Below are positions 43,115 through 54,495 of a DNA stretch of 64,000 nucleotides, piece by piece (the stretch's first letter is position 1; the number at the start of each line of letters is the position of its first letter). The translations under genes were made by a program, and so were the position numbers. Source of the stretch: Shimia sp. (GTDB lineage Bacteria > Pseudomonadota > Alphaproteobacteria > Rhodobacterales > Rhodobacteraceae); assembly GCF_022448905.1 (NCBI RefSeq), contig NZ_JAKVCW010000003.1, positions 159,906 to 223,905 of the forward strand, read 5' to 3'. The notes under the pieces are model-generated. The model was not told where the DNA came from. It did not search any database and was given only the letters and a program-made list of their open reading frames with translations.

Positions 43115-44746
43115 ATGCGCAAGGAACGCCTCTATCTCTATGACACCACGCTGCGCGATGGGCAGCAGACTCAGGGTGTGCAGTTTTCCACCGGTGAAAA
43201 GGCGCAGATTGCGGCGACCTTGGACGCGATGGGCATCGACTACATTGAAGGCGGCTGGCCGGGTGCGAACCCAACCGACAGCGCGTTTTTTGAGACCAAG
43301 CCAAAGCTCCACGCCACGTTCACGGCCTTTGGCATGACCAAACGTGCAGGCATGTCCGCGGAAAACGATGATGTCTTGGCGGCCGTCATGAATGCGGGCA
43401 CGGAGGCTGTGTGTCTGGTGGGCAAGACCCATGATTTTCACGTCACCACGGCGCTTGGCATCACACTGGAAGAGAACACCGACAATATCGCGAAGTCTGT
43501 GGCCTATATGGTGGCGCAGGGACGCGAGGCGTTGTTTGATGCGGAACACTTCTTTGACGGATACAAGGCCAACCCGGCCTATGCGCTGGAGGCGGTGAAA
43601 GCGGCCTACACGGCGGGCGCGCGGTGGGTTGTGTTGTGTGACACCAATGGCGGGGCGTTGCCTCGTGAGGTCTATGAGATCACCAAAGCGGTGATTGCGG
43701 CGGGCATTCCGGGGGACCATCTGGGCATTCACACGCACAATGACACGGAACATGCGGTGGCCAACTCTCTGGCAGCGGTTGATGCCGGTGCTCGGCAGAT
43801 ACAGGGCACTTTGAACGGCCTTGGTGAGCGGTGCGGCAATGCCAATCTGACAACGCTGATCCCGACGCTTTTGTTGAAAGAACCCTATGCCAGTACGCTG
43901 GATATTGGCGTGAGCCTTGAGGCGCTGGAAGGGCTGACCCGGGCCAGCCGGATGTTGGATGACATATTGAACCGCGTGCCGATGCGACAGGCGGCCTATG
44001 TCGGAGCCAGTGCCTTTGCTCATAAGGCGGGGTTGCACGCTAGCGCGATCCTAAAAGACCCCAGCACCTATGAGCATGTGGACCCGTCTGTTGTGGGTAA
44101 CGAACGGGTCATTCCGATGTCCAACCAAGCGGGCCATAGCAACCTGCGCAAGCGCTTGGCGGATGCGGGGCTGGAGGTCCAGAAGGACAATTCTGCGCTC
44201 GGAGATATTTTGAACCGTATCAAAGAGGCTGAGGACAAAGGCTATTCCTATGACAGTGCGCAAGCGAGTTTCGAACTCTTAGCGCGGGATTCCCTGGGGC
44301 TTGGCGAGCGGTTTTTTGATGTTGAACGTTATCGGGTGATTTCTGAGCGTCGCCGCAATGCGCGGGGGCATTTGGTGGTCGAGAGCGAAGCGGTGGTCAC
44401 CGTGCAGCTACCCAATGGCGATAAGACCACTAGCTATTTCAAAAACGATCATGCGGATGAAATGAGCGATGAAGGACCGGTGAACGCTTTGTGGCAGGCT
44501 TTGAAGTCCGACCTTGGGCCGTATCAAAGCGTGATTGATGACGTGCGGCTTGTGGACTTCAAGGTGCGGATCACAAATGGCGGTACCGAGGCTGTCACGC
44601 GGGTTATCATAGATTTTGAGGATGACAGCGGGCGGCATTGGTCCACAGTTGGCGTGTCAGCCAACATAGTGGACGCCAGTTTTGAGGCATTGCTGGATGC
44701 GCTGAACTGGAAGCTTGTGCACGATGGCGCGCGGGTGGTCCATTAG
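43115..44746 (+). CDS. cimA: Citramalate synthase
   Basis: 543 residues. The HMGL/IPMS-like TIM barrel has LYDTTLRDGQQTQGV (metal Asp and catalytic Arg) and the metal site HTHNDTEHAVANSLAAVDAG. The C-terminal LeuA-type allosteric domain starts near residue 415. The length and GQQTQG motif point to (R)-citramalate synthase, giving a threonine-independent route to isoleucine from pyruvate and acetyl-CoA. 2-Isopropylmalate synthase is the alternative but less likely. Confidence 0.92.
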   Translation: MRKERLYLYDTTLRDGQQTQGVQFSTGEKAQIAATLDAMGIDYIEGGWPGANPTDSAFFETKPKLHATFTAFGMTKRAGMSAENDDVLAAVMNAGTEAVCLVGKTHDFHVTTALGITLEENTDNIAKSVAYMVAQGREALFDAEHFFDGYKANPAYALEAVKAAYTAGARWVVLCDTNGGALPREVYEITKAVIAAGIPGDHLGIHTHNDTEHAVANSLAAVDAGARQIQGTLNGLGERCGNANLTTLIPTLLLKEPYASTLDIGVSLEALEGLTRASRMLDDILNRVPMRQAAYVGASAFAHKAGLHASAILKDPSTYEHVDPSVVGNERVIPMSNQAGHSNLRKRLADAGLEVQKDNSALGDILNRIKEAEDKGYSYDSAQASFELLARDSLGLGERFFDVERYRVISERRRNARGHLVVESEAVVTVQLPNGDKTTSYFKNDHADEMSDEGPVNALWQALKSDLGPYQSVIDDVRLVDFKVRITNGGTEAVTRVIIDFEDDSGRHWSTVGVSANIVDASFEALLDALNWKLVHDGARVVH

Positions 44747-44784
44747 GTGATGGCAGGTGGAGAACCAATGTCTGAGGACATGAC

Positions 44785-45558
44785 GTGAGTCAGCAAGACC
44801 TGAATGCCTGTGCCGAACTGGTGCAACGAAGTGATCCGGACCGTTTTGCTGCCGTGTTGGCGGCGAAACCTGCGGCGCGGGACGTGCTGCTGCCGATCTA
44901 TGCGTTTAACGTCGAAGTTGCGCGGGCGCCCTGGGTGACGCAAGAGACCATGATTGCCGAGATGCGCCTGCAATGGTGGCGCGATGCGCTGGAGGAAATC
45001 CGCGAAGGCAAGCCGGTGCGGCGGCATGAGGTTGTGTCGCCTTTGGCGGAGGTCTTGAGCGTTGAGGATGCATCTGTTTTGGATCGGCTGATCGAAGCAA
45101 GACGGTGGGATATTTATAAAGATCCGTTTGAAGATCTGGCGCATCAAACAAAATACTTGCAGGACACAGGTGGCGGATTGCTTTTGGCTGCTGCGCGCAG
45201 TTTAGGGCCTTGTGAGGAAAATGTCGCTCTGGATGCTGGTTACGCCTTGGCCCTGGCCAATTGGTTGGTGGCGATCCCGGCACTGGAAGGACAGCAGCGT
45301 GTGCCTTTGGTGGATGGCCGCTCCGAAACAGTGCGCATGTTGGCCAAAGATGGCTTGGCGCGGTTGTCCTCAGCACGCGGTAGACGCGAGTCCGTTTCCA
45401 AGGAAGCCGGTCAGGCCTTCTTAAGTTGCTGGCAGGTCGAAACAGTGCTGTCCCAGGCGGAAGCAGAGCCAGAGCGTGTCGCACAAGGCGCCCTTGGCAT
45501 GAGCGAGTTTGGCAAACGCGTTGGTTTGCTGTGGCAGGGCATGAGCGGGCGCTGGTAA
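44785..45558 (+). CDS. Squalene/phytoene synthase family protein
   Basis: 257 residues. AFNVEVARAPWVTQETMIAEMRLQWWRDAL resembles the first aspartate-rich region of the family, but the DDxxD motif is not conserved. The second is also degenerate, so it may be an assembly factor like NDUFAF6 rather than a prenyl synthase. GTG at 44785 has GAGG upstream. Convergent with the MFS gene. Confidence 0.8.
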   Translation: MSQQDLNACAELVQRSDPDRFAAVLAAKPAARDVLLPIYAFNVEVARAPWVTQETMIAEMRLQWWRDALEEIREGKPVRRHEVVSPLAEVLSVEDASVLDRLIEARRWDIYKDPFEDLAHQTKYLQDTGGGLLLAAARSLGPCEENVALDAGYALALANWLVAIPALEGQQRVPLVDGRSETVRMLAKDGLARLSSARGRRESVSKEAGQAFLSCWQVETVLSQAEAEPERVAQGALGMSEFGKRVGLLWQGMSGRW

Positions 45559-45574
45559 ACGCCCGCCGGATTGT

Positions 45575-46804
45575 TTAGGCGGTTTTTTCGTCAGCAGGGC
45601 GGAACATCAGCCAGATCAGCGCACCACCGGCCAGCATCAGGAAAGGTGCCATGGCCAGGTTCACGCTGGTCCAGCCGGTCACGGCGTCGCCGCCAGAGCA
45701 GTTCATCAGACCGCCAGAGGCCAGAGAGGCCACCGTCACACCACCAAACACGATCACGTCGTTCATACCCTGCATACGGCCGCGTTCCTCGACGGTGTGG
45801 GCTCCGGCGAGCATGGTGGTCGCGCCGATAAAACCGAAGTTCCAGCCAAGCCCCAACAGGATAAGAGCGATGTAGAAGTTCTCTAGATTGACACCCTGAA
45901 GCGCGACGCCTCCGGCGGCGGCAAGAATTAGAATACCTGTGGCCAGGATCTTTTCGACGCCAAATTTTGCGATCAAATGGCCGGTGAAGAACGATGGTAC
46001 AAACATTGCCAAAACGTGCGCCGTCACAATGTCTGCAGCGTCATCTTGCTCAAACCCACAGCCGACTACAGCAAGTGGGGTGGAGGTCATAACCAAGTTC
46101 ATCAAAGCATAGGCCACCATGCCGCAAATCACCGACACAGCAATGCGTGGGGTGGTGATCAATTCCCAGCGGCTGCGCCCTTTGGGTGCGTCTGCTGAGG
46201 GGGCAGGGGGTTTGGGAATGTCCACAAAGAAAAACAACAGAGAGCCGACCAAGTTGATGCCTATGACAGCCACATAGGCGCCGAGGAAAGGCACAACCAT
46301 GGCATCCGCAGTGACTTTCACAATTTGGGGGCCAATGATGGCGGACAGTAGTCCCCCAGCCATCACGTAGGAAATGGCTTTGGGGCGGAAGGAGTCCGAG
46401 GCGGTATCCGCGGCGGCGAAACGGAAAAACCCCTGGGCAGACATGTAGATGCCGGTGAGGAACGATCCTGCCAGGAAAATCGGGAAGCTATTTAGATAGA
46501 GACCATATGCGCCAATCGCGCCACCTAAAGCTCCACCCATAGCGCCAATCACAAAACCGGTGCGACGGCCATACTTCTGCATGATTGATGAGAGCGGCGT
46601 TGCCGAGAACATCGAGCCCAAAACAATCAGAGAAATTGGTAGGGTGGCAAAGCAAACGTTGGAGGCCAAAGACTGTCCCGCAAGCCCACCAATTGTGAAG
46701 ATCAGTGGCATCTGGGAGCCGAGGAAGGCCTGTGCCAGAACCAGAATAAACACATTGCGCTTTGCACGGCTGTCGTCGGTCGGGAGGGTCGCTGTATCAC
46801 TCAT
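45575..46804 (-). CDS. MFS transporter
   Basis: 409 residues with 12 hydrophobic helices and the loop motif QKYGRRTGFVIGAMGGALGG between helices 2 and 3. A second family motif is GLGWNFGFIGATTMLAGAHT in helix 10-11. Probably an exporter of a small compound; the substrate is unknown. Convergent with the phytoene-synthase-like gene and divergent from the glycosylase gene. Confidence 0.88.
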   Translation of the reverse strand: MSDTATLPTDDSRAKRNVFILVLAQAFLGSQMPLIFTIGGLAGQSLASNVCFATLPISLIVLGSMFSATPLSSIMQKYGRRTGFVIGAMGGALGGAIGAYGLYLNSFPIFLAGSFLTGIYMSAQGFFRFAAADTASDSFRPKAISYVMAGGLLSAIIGPQIVKVTADAMVVPFLGAYVAVIGINLVGSLLFFFVDIPKPPAPSADAPKGRSRWELITTPRIAVSVICGMVAYALMNLVMTSTPLAVVGCGFEQDDAADIVTAHVLAMFVPSFFTGHLIAKFGVEKILATGILILAAAGGVALQGVNLENFYIALILLGLGWNFGFIGATTMLAGAHTVEERGRMQGMNDVIVFGGVTVASLASGGLMNCSGGDAVTGWTSVNLAMAPFLMLAGGALIWLMFRPADEKTA

Positions 46805-46895
46805 GCGCCAAGCGTTAGCTTGTTAAATAGGTAAGGTCCAGAGGTTGCACTTCACCAAGGCGCGATTAAGGTGCCCCACAATCGGGGAGGCACGT

Positions 46896-47528
46896 GTGAA
46901 CGTAGGGCGGATCATCAAGACAGAGGACTGTGTGGCGGAGGGAGCGGCATGGCTTGCGGCGCAGGATGTTCGGTTTGCGCGGGCGCTGGAGTTGACAGGC
47001 CCCTTGCCGTTGCGGCTGCGTCCGGATGGTTTTGACCAGTTGCTGAGTGCTATTGTTAGCCAGCAGGTGAGTGTGGCTTCAGCTGCGGCGATTTGGAAGC
47101 GGATGCAAGACGCAGGGCTGGTGTCGCCAGAAGCCATTATGGCCGCATCAGAGGATGATTTGCGCGGGGCAGGGCTCAGCCGCCAAAAGATGCGCTATGC
47201 GCGGTCCTTGGCAGAAGAAGGCATTGATTTTGAGGCGCTGCGATTTGCGCCCAACGACGAGATTTTCAAGACCCTGACCAAGGTCAGCGGCATCGGGATT
47301 TGGACGGCAGAGATCTACGCGATGTTTTCTCTCGGCCGCGCGGATGTGTTTGCGCCGGGCGATCTGGCGTTGCAGGAAAGTGCGCGGATGCTGTTTGATC
47401 TGGAGGAACGTCCAAAGGAGCGCGCGTTGCGCCAAATGGCGGAAGACTGGTCGCCCTGGCGATCGGTGGCGGCGCGGCTGTTGTGGGCCTACTATCGGGT
47501 TGATAAAGGTCGTGAAGGTATTGGTTGA
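46896..47528 (+). CDS. DNA-3-methyladenine glycosylase II (AlkA-like)
   Basis: 210 residues of the HhH-GPD superfamily. VSGIGIWTAEIYAMFSLGRADVFAPGDLALQ holds the helix-hairpin-helix and the catalytic Asp in PGDLALQ. Removes alkylated bases from DNA. GTG at 46896 (MNVGRIIKTED) with GGGGAGG upstream is chosen; a longer frame starts at TTG 46845. Confidence 0.88.
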   Translation: MNVGRIIKTEDCVAEGAAWLAAQDVRFARALELTGPLPLRLRPDGFDQLLSAIVSQQVSVASAAAIWKRMQDAGLVSPEAIMAASEDDLRGAGLSRQKMRYARSLAEEGIDFEALRFAPNDEIFKTLTKVSGIGIWTAEIYAMFSLGRADVFAPGDLALQESARMLFDLEERPKERALRQMAEDWSPWRSVAARLLWAYYRVDKGREGIG

Positions 47529-47586
47529 GGCTCCTCTACGGTTGGAGTGAGTGTATCGGGATGTGCCCGAGACAGGAGATTTCTAA

Positions 47587-48801
47587 ATGATAGCCCCATT
47601 TGCCGCTGCGCTGCGGGACCCGCTGTTGCGCGTCGCGTTTCTTTGCATTTTGCTGTTCGGTCCTGCGGGGGCCTCGATTGGGCCTTTTCAATCCGTTATC
47701 GGTATCGAACGCCTCGAATTGAGCAATGAGGTGTACGCTGTGGTGGTCACGGTTGGCGCGTTGTTCAGTGTGATCGCGTCGTTGATTGTGGGCATTCTAC
47801 TGGACCGGACCCAAAACTACCGCAACACGCTTTTGTTATGTGTTGTTGTTGGTATTTGCGCCGGCATCCTTATGGGCGCATGGCCGGGCGTGGCGAGTTT
47901 TCTTGCCGTTCACCTACTTTTGTTTCCGCTCGCGTCGACCACGTTCACGCAATATTTCACGCTAGCGGCGGTGGCGACGGAGCGAAATCCGTTGCTGGAT
48001 AAAGATATTGGGTTGTCGCTGATCCGAGCGGCTTTTGCTGGGACCTTTGCGGTTAGTCCACCTTTGTGGGGCATCGCCTTGGCGCGCGGCGTTGATCTTT
48101 TGTCGGTGTATTGGGTGATTGCCTTGATCAACGGGATCATTTTTGTGGTGATCCTCGTGATGTGGCCTTCTGACTCTGAGCCTGAGGTAAAGGAAGGGTC
48201 CGGTCTCACGTTTTTTGAGGCGTTGAAAGAACTGGCGGCGAAACACCTTCTTTTACGGCTTGGGCTAATCTCCACGGTTTCGTCTGCTGTCGGATTGTTT
48301 GGCATCCTGCTGGGGCTGTTGGTGGTGACAACCCTTGGCGGGCAAGAATCCGACATTGGGTGGTTTGCAGGAGGCGTTGCCGCAGTGGAACTGCCGGTGA
48401 TGCTTGTGAGCGCGCTCTTGCTGAAACGTTTTGCAAGATTGCAAGTGATCCTGGCCGGAACAGTGATTTACGCCTTTAGTATTGCGATGTTGGCAGTGAT
48501 GCCTTCGATGCAAGCTGCCTGGTGGTTGATTGTGCCATTTGGGATTGGCGCGGGTATTATTTTGTCCGTGCCGGTTGGCTATACCCAGAGCCTGCTGGAA
48601 CACCGACCTGTGGCGGGAAGCGCGTTGATTTCGATGTCCCATTTTGGCGGCATGATGATTGCGTCAGCAATCTTTGCGGTGTTCTCGGAGGTCTTTGGAT
48701 ATTCGGGGGTTGCCTTAGCTGGGGCTGGATTTTCGTTGGCTGCTGCGGTTATGCTCTATGTCATCGACGGACCGAAATCTAAAGCACAACTGACCGCCTA
48801 A
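47587..48801 (+). CDS. MFS transporter (sugar-efflux-like)
   Basis: 404 residues with 12 helices. GPAGASIGPFQSVIGIERLELS and GILLDRTQNYRNTLLL (loop 2-3) fit the SetA-type sugar-efflux branch of the MFS; PVGYTQSLLEHRPVAGSALIS is a later landmark. Substrate not known. Single gene, with a shared hairpin to glnA at its 3' end. Confidence 0.85.
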   Translation: MIAPFAAALRDPLLRVAFLCILLFGPAGASIGPFQSVIGIERLELSNEVYAVVVTVGALFSVIASLIVGILLDRTQNYRNTLLLCVVVGICAGILMGAWPGVASFLAVHLLLFPLASTTFTQYFTLAAVATERNPLLDKDIGLSLIRAAFAGTFAVSPPLWGIALARGVDLLSVYWVIALINGIIFVVILVMWPSDSEPEVKEGSGLTFFEALKELAAKHLLLRLGLISTVSSAVGLFGILLGLLVVTTLGGQESDIGWFAGGVAAVELPVMLVSALLLKRFARLQVILAGTVIYAFSIAMLAVMPSMQAAWWLIVPFGIGAGIILSVPVGYTQSLLEHRPVAGSALISMSHFGGMMIASAIFAVFSEVFGYSGVALAGAGFSLAAAVMLYVIDGPKSKAQLTA

Positions 48802-48829
48802 CTGCGAAACCGCGGACTTCTAAAAAGAA

Positions 48830-48854
48830 AAAGGGCGCTCCGAAGAGCGCCCTT
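48830..48854 (-). terminator. Terminator of glnA
   Basis: AAGGGCGCTC pairs with GAGCGCCCTT over a four-base loop, then TTTCTTTTT on the minus strand. It lies 23 bases past the glnA stop and may also stop the convergent MFS transcript. Confidence 0.85.
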
Positions 48855-48876
48855 TGGTGTTTGATCCGACCCGGAA

Positions 48877-50283
48877 TTAGCAGCTGTAGTACATGCCAAA
48901 TTCGACTGGGTGTGGGGTGTGCTCGTAGTGCTCAACTTCACCCATTTTCAGCTCAATGTAGCCTTCGATCTGGTCTTTGGTGAACACGTCGCCAGCCAGC
49001 AGGAAGTCGTGATCCGCTTCCAGGCTTTCCAGAGCTTCGCGCAGGGAGCCACATACGGTTGGGATGCCAGCCAGTTCTTCAGCAGGCAGATCGTAGAGGT
49101 TCTTGTCCATGGCTTCGCCTGGATCGATCTTGTTTTTGATGCCGTCAAGGCCAGCCATCAGCAGGGCTGCGAAGCAGAGGTATGGGTTCGCGGATGGATC
49201 CGGGAAGCGGGCCTCAACGCGCTTGGCTTTTGGGCTTTCGGTCCATGGGATACGGACACAGCCGGAGCGGTTGCGTGCGGAGTAGGCGCGCAGAACTGGT
49301 GCTTCAAAACCCGGGATCAGACGCTTGTAGGAGTTGGTCGATGGGTTGGTGAAGGCGTTCAGGGTCTTCGCGTGCTTCAGGATGCCGCCGATGAAGTACA
49401 GCGCTTCGTCGGACAGATCGGCATATTTGTCGCCCGCAAACAGTGGCTTACCGTCTTTCCAGATGGACATGTTCACGTGCATGCCGGTGCCGTTGTCGCC
49501 GTAGATCGGCTTTGGCATGAAGGTGGCGGATTTGCCGTAAGACGCGGCCACGTTGTGGATCACGTATTTGTATTTCTGCAGCTCGTCGGCCTGTTTGGTG
49601 AGCGTGTCAAAGATCAAGCCCAGTTCGTGCTGACAGGACGCCACTTCGTGGTGGTGCTTGTCGGTTTTCATGCCCAGACGCTTCATGGTGGAGAGCATCT
49701 CGGAACGCAGGTCGTGGCTGTCGTCGGTTGGGTTTACAGGGAAGTAGCCGCCTTTGATGCCAGGACGGTGGCCCATGTTGCCCATTTCGTATTCTGTGTC
49801 GGTGTTCCAGGAACCGTCAATCGCATCAACTTCGTAGGATACTTTGTTGATTTTGTTCTCGAAACGAACGTCGTCAAACAGGAAAAATTCCGCTTCTGGA
49901 CCCATGTAGGCCGCATCGCCGATGCCGGAGGACTTCAGGTAAGCTTCTGCTTTTTCGGCAGTGCCGCGTGGGTCACGCTCATAGGCTTCGCCGGTGTCTG
50001 GCTCAACGATGGAGCAGTGGATGCAGATGGTTTTCTCAGCATAGAACGGATCAACGTAGGCAGACGTGGTGTCCGGGATCAGTTTCATGTCGGAGTTTTC
50101 GATGGATTTCCAGCCTTCGATGGAGGACCCGTCAAACATGAAGCCTTCTTCGAGGAAGTCTTCGTCTACGAGATCCACGTCCACGGTCACGTGCTGCAAC
50201 TTGCCGCGTGTGTCGGTGAAACGGATGTCGACATAGGCCGCATCTTCGTCTTTGATCAGCTGGAGAACTGCGTCTGCGCTCAT
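48877..50283 (-). CDS. glnA: Type I glutamine synthetase
   Basis: 468 residues, the standard GSI-beta length. [32 protein letters not shown] and [12 protein letters not shown] are the catalytic motifs. The adenylylation Tyr lies in [10 protein letters not shown]. Forms glutamine from glutamate and ammonia as a dodecamer. It follows glnB by 40 bases on the same strand, the usual alphaproteobacterial glnBA operon under nitrogen control. Confidence 0.97.
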   Translation of the reverse strand: MSADAVLQLIKDEDAAYVDIRFTDTRGKLQHVTVDVDLVDEDFLEEGFMFDGSSIEGWKSIENSDMKLIPDTTSAYVDPFYAEKTICIHCSIVEPDTGEAYERDPRGTAEKAEAYLKSSGIGDAAYMGPEAEFFLFDDVRFENKINKVSYEVDAIDGSWNTDTEYEMGNMGHRPGIKGGYFPVNPTDDSHDLRSEMLSTMKRLGMKTDKHHHEVASCQHELGLIFDTLTKQADELQKYKYVIHNVAASYGKSATFMPKPIYGDNGTGMHVNMSIWKDGKPLFAGDKYADLSDEALYFIGGILKHAKTLNAFTNPSTNSYKRLIPGFEAPVLRAYSARNRSGCVRIPWTESPKAKRVEARFPDPSANPYLCFAALLMAGLDGIKNKIDPGEAMDKNLYDLPAEELAGIPTVCGSLREALESLEADHDFLLAGDVFTKDQIEGYIELKMGEVEHYEHTPHPVEFGMYYSC

Positions 50284-50322
50284 TCCCTTAGTCCTTCTGA
50301 TTGCTTTGAATTCTGGTTAAAT

Positions 50323-52633
<2,311 letters not shown>

Positions 52634-52716
52634 TATGCGGCGGCTTGCTGGTCTTTGCTTCAAATTTGACGTAGCCTGATTGCAACAAAAAAACGCAGGT
52701 CGGGCAGGTCTGTTCC

Positions 52717-53775
52717 ATGGCAACTTATTCTTTCTGGGCGTTGGGCGAGTCCCATGTCTCTGTGTCTGGTGGCGTTTCGCTGGACGGGATCACGCAGGGT
52801 GATGGCAGCCACCTTGTGGGAGAAACCATCACGTTGACGGACAACGCCTGGGAACAGATCTCCGTCCGAGATCGCGGCAGCGACACCAACTTTGACGATA
52901 ATGACGGCAATCAAAGATTGGCGGGATCTCAAACGTTTGACGGCACCACCTACGGCAACAATACGCGGATCGAAGCGGAATACGAGTTTGTTCTGTTGGA
53001 TCCCAGCACAGGACAGACCTATCGCGTCCTCTCGGTGAACTTCAACAATTCCACTCCAGCCTACGGCACGGTGGAGGGCTTGGCGTTTGTGGACGAGTTC
53101 CCTCCAGTTGGCGTGCCGTTGACGGTGATTTCGGCCCGAGAAGGCCCCACCGGCGGCACCGCGGTGGATCAGTCAAATATTGCGGCGCCGCCGTGTTTCA
53201 CACCTGGGACAATGATCCGGGTACGGGGAGGCGCCAAGCCGGTTGAAGAAATCATGGTTGGTGATTTGGTCAAGACATTGGATCGCGGGTTTCAGCCGGT
53301 GCGTTGGGTGGGCGCTGTGAAGCTGGGCCGTGCGGCGCTGCAGGCAAATCCGACATTCCGACCTGTGGTGATCCGCAAAGATGCGTTTGGTGCAGGGCGG
53401 CCGCGCCGAGACATGATGGTGTCGCCGCAGCATCGCGTGCTGCTGGACGGCTGGCGGGCCGAGTTGATCTGTGGCGTGCCACAGGTGCTGGCCGCAGCGG
53501 CGCATTTGGTGAACGATCGCACGGTGCGCGTTGCGACGCTGGCCGACCAGATCACGTACATTCACCTACAGTTTGATCAGCACGAGATTGTCGAGAGTGA
53601 CGGGTTGTTGACCGAAGGCCTGTATGCGGGGCCTATGGCATTGAAGAGCTTGCCAAAAGACAGTCGTGCAGAGCTGGGGGCACTGTTCCCTGGTCTGACA
53701 AGCGGTGGGTGCGGCAGCCTCGTGCGACCCCTGGCGTGCAAGCAGGAAGTGCAGGCTATTCAGTTGGCTGGGTGA
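52717..53775 (+). CDS. Hint-domain (Hedgehog/intein-like) protein
   Basis: 352 residues. The N-terminal 165 residues are a beta-rich, Asp/Thr-rich secreted-type region. CFTPGTMIRVRGG (about 166) opens a Hint_2 domain with the catalytic Cys, and VSPQHRVLLDG is the block-B-like His motif. HEIVESDGLLTEGLY closes the domain. Such roseobacter proteins are thought to self-process; no intein-type C-terminal Asn is evident. It may be secreted by a non-Sec route. Confidence 0.85.
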   Translation: MATYSFWALGESHVSVSGGVSLDGITQGDGSHLVGETITLTDNAWEQISVRDRGSDTNFDDNDGNQRLAGSQTFDGTTYGNNTRIEAEYEFVLLDPSTGQTYRVLSVNFNNSTPAYGTVEGLAFVDEFPPVGVPLTVISAREGPTGGTAVDQSNIAAPPCFTPGTMIRVRGGAKPVEEIMVGDLVKTLDRGFQPVRWVGAVKLGRAALQANPTFRPVVIRKDAFGAGRPRRDMMVSPQHRVLLDGWRAELICGVPQVLAAAAHLVNDRTVRVATLADQITYIHLQFDQHEIVESDGLLTEGLYAGPMALKSLPKDSRAELGALFPGLTSGGCGSLVRPLACKQEVQAIQLAG

Positions 53776-53854
53776 CGGATTTGCGAGAAATTGCGCTGTG
53801 ATGCACTTTACCTCTCGCATCCCGCAAAAAGCTTTGCTAAGACGCGCGGACCAT

Positions 53855-53939
53855 GCGGGTGTGGCGGAATTGGTAGACGCACCAGATTTAGGTTCTGGCG
53901 CCGCGAGGCGTGGGGGTTCAAGTCCCTTCACCCGCACCA
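53855..53939 (+). tRNA. tRNA-Leu (anticodon UAG)
   Basis: 85 bases including an encoded CCA. Acceptor GCGGGTG pairs with CACCCGC. The anticodon stem is CCAGA/TCTGG with loop TTTAGGT (anticodon TAG). A class II variable arm (CGCCGCGAGGCG) and a T arm GGGGGTTCAAGTCCCT complete the cloverleaf. Decodes CUA and related codons. Confidence 0.97.
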
Positions 53940-54065
53940 TGGTAACTCTCAGATAGAGCTAAAGATGTGCAAAAGGCCCGAGCGTCTTGAGTGCCGAACA
54001 ATCTCCGTTGGTGTGAGCTGATCGGCGTGCTGCAAAAAATACTTCCCCTAATTCCCATGATGCAG

Positions 54066-54081
54066 TACTAATTTCCTAGTA
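54066..54081. promoter_or_regulatory. BlaI-type operator candidate TACTA-N6-TAGTA
   Basis: Perfect 5-base inverted repeat 22 bases upstream of the BlaI-like start. It resembles BlaI/MecI operators (TAC...GTA dyads). Autoregulation of the pair is inferred. Confidence 0.5.
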
Positions 54082-54102
54082 ATCAAACACGGAGTGGCCA
54101 CG

Positions 54103-54495
54103 TTGGCACGTCGACGCAGCGAGATGCTCACGGATGTTGAGCTGGAGTTTATGATCGCCCTTTGGGAGATCGGCACAGGGTCTGTGCGCGATATTATGGG
54201 GGCGCTCAACGACGATCAGCAGCGCGCTTATACGTCTGTTGCTACCGTGATGAAAATTCTCGACGACAAGGGATTTGTGACCTCGGACCGCAAAGACCGG
54301 GCTCTGGTCTATACCCCTGCCGTTCAGAAGCGCGACTATGAAGGTCGCAGCCTCAAAAATCTGTCTAAAACCTTGTTTGGAGGAACCCCGACGGCGCTGG
54401 TGGCGCGACTGGTGGATAATGAGGACCTGACAGACGAAATGATCCAGGAAATCAAAGAGATCATCGACACAAGGATCAGAAAGGATGACGGTTGA
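54103..54495 (+). CDS. BlaI/MecI/CopY-family repressor
   Basis: 130 residues. Winged helix (DVELEFMIALWEIGTGSVRDIM, RAYTSVATVMKILDDKGFV) and C-terminal dimer helices as in BlaI. In that family, cleavage by the partner M56 peptidase relieves repression. TTG at 54103 is preferred because GGAG lies eight bases upstream; GTG at 54094 overlaps the RBS. Overlaps the BlaR1-like gene by 11 bases. No beta-lactamase gene is nearby. Confidence 0.85.
   Translation: MARRRSEMLTDVELEFMIALWEIGTGSVRDIMGALNDDQQRAYTSVATVMKILDDKGFVTSDRKDRALVYTPAVQKRDYEGRSLKNLSKTLFGGTPTALVARLVDNEDLTDEMIQEIKEIIDTRIRKDDG

Noticed and set aside
44768..44788. Six-codon mini-ORF overlapping the phytoene-synthase-like start
   Set aside because: Too short to support; the GAGG in it serves as RBS for the GTG start.
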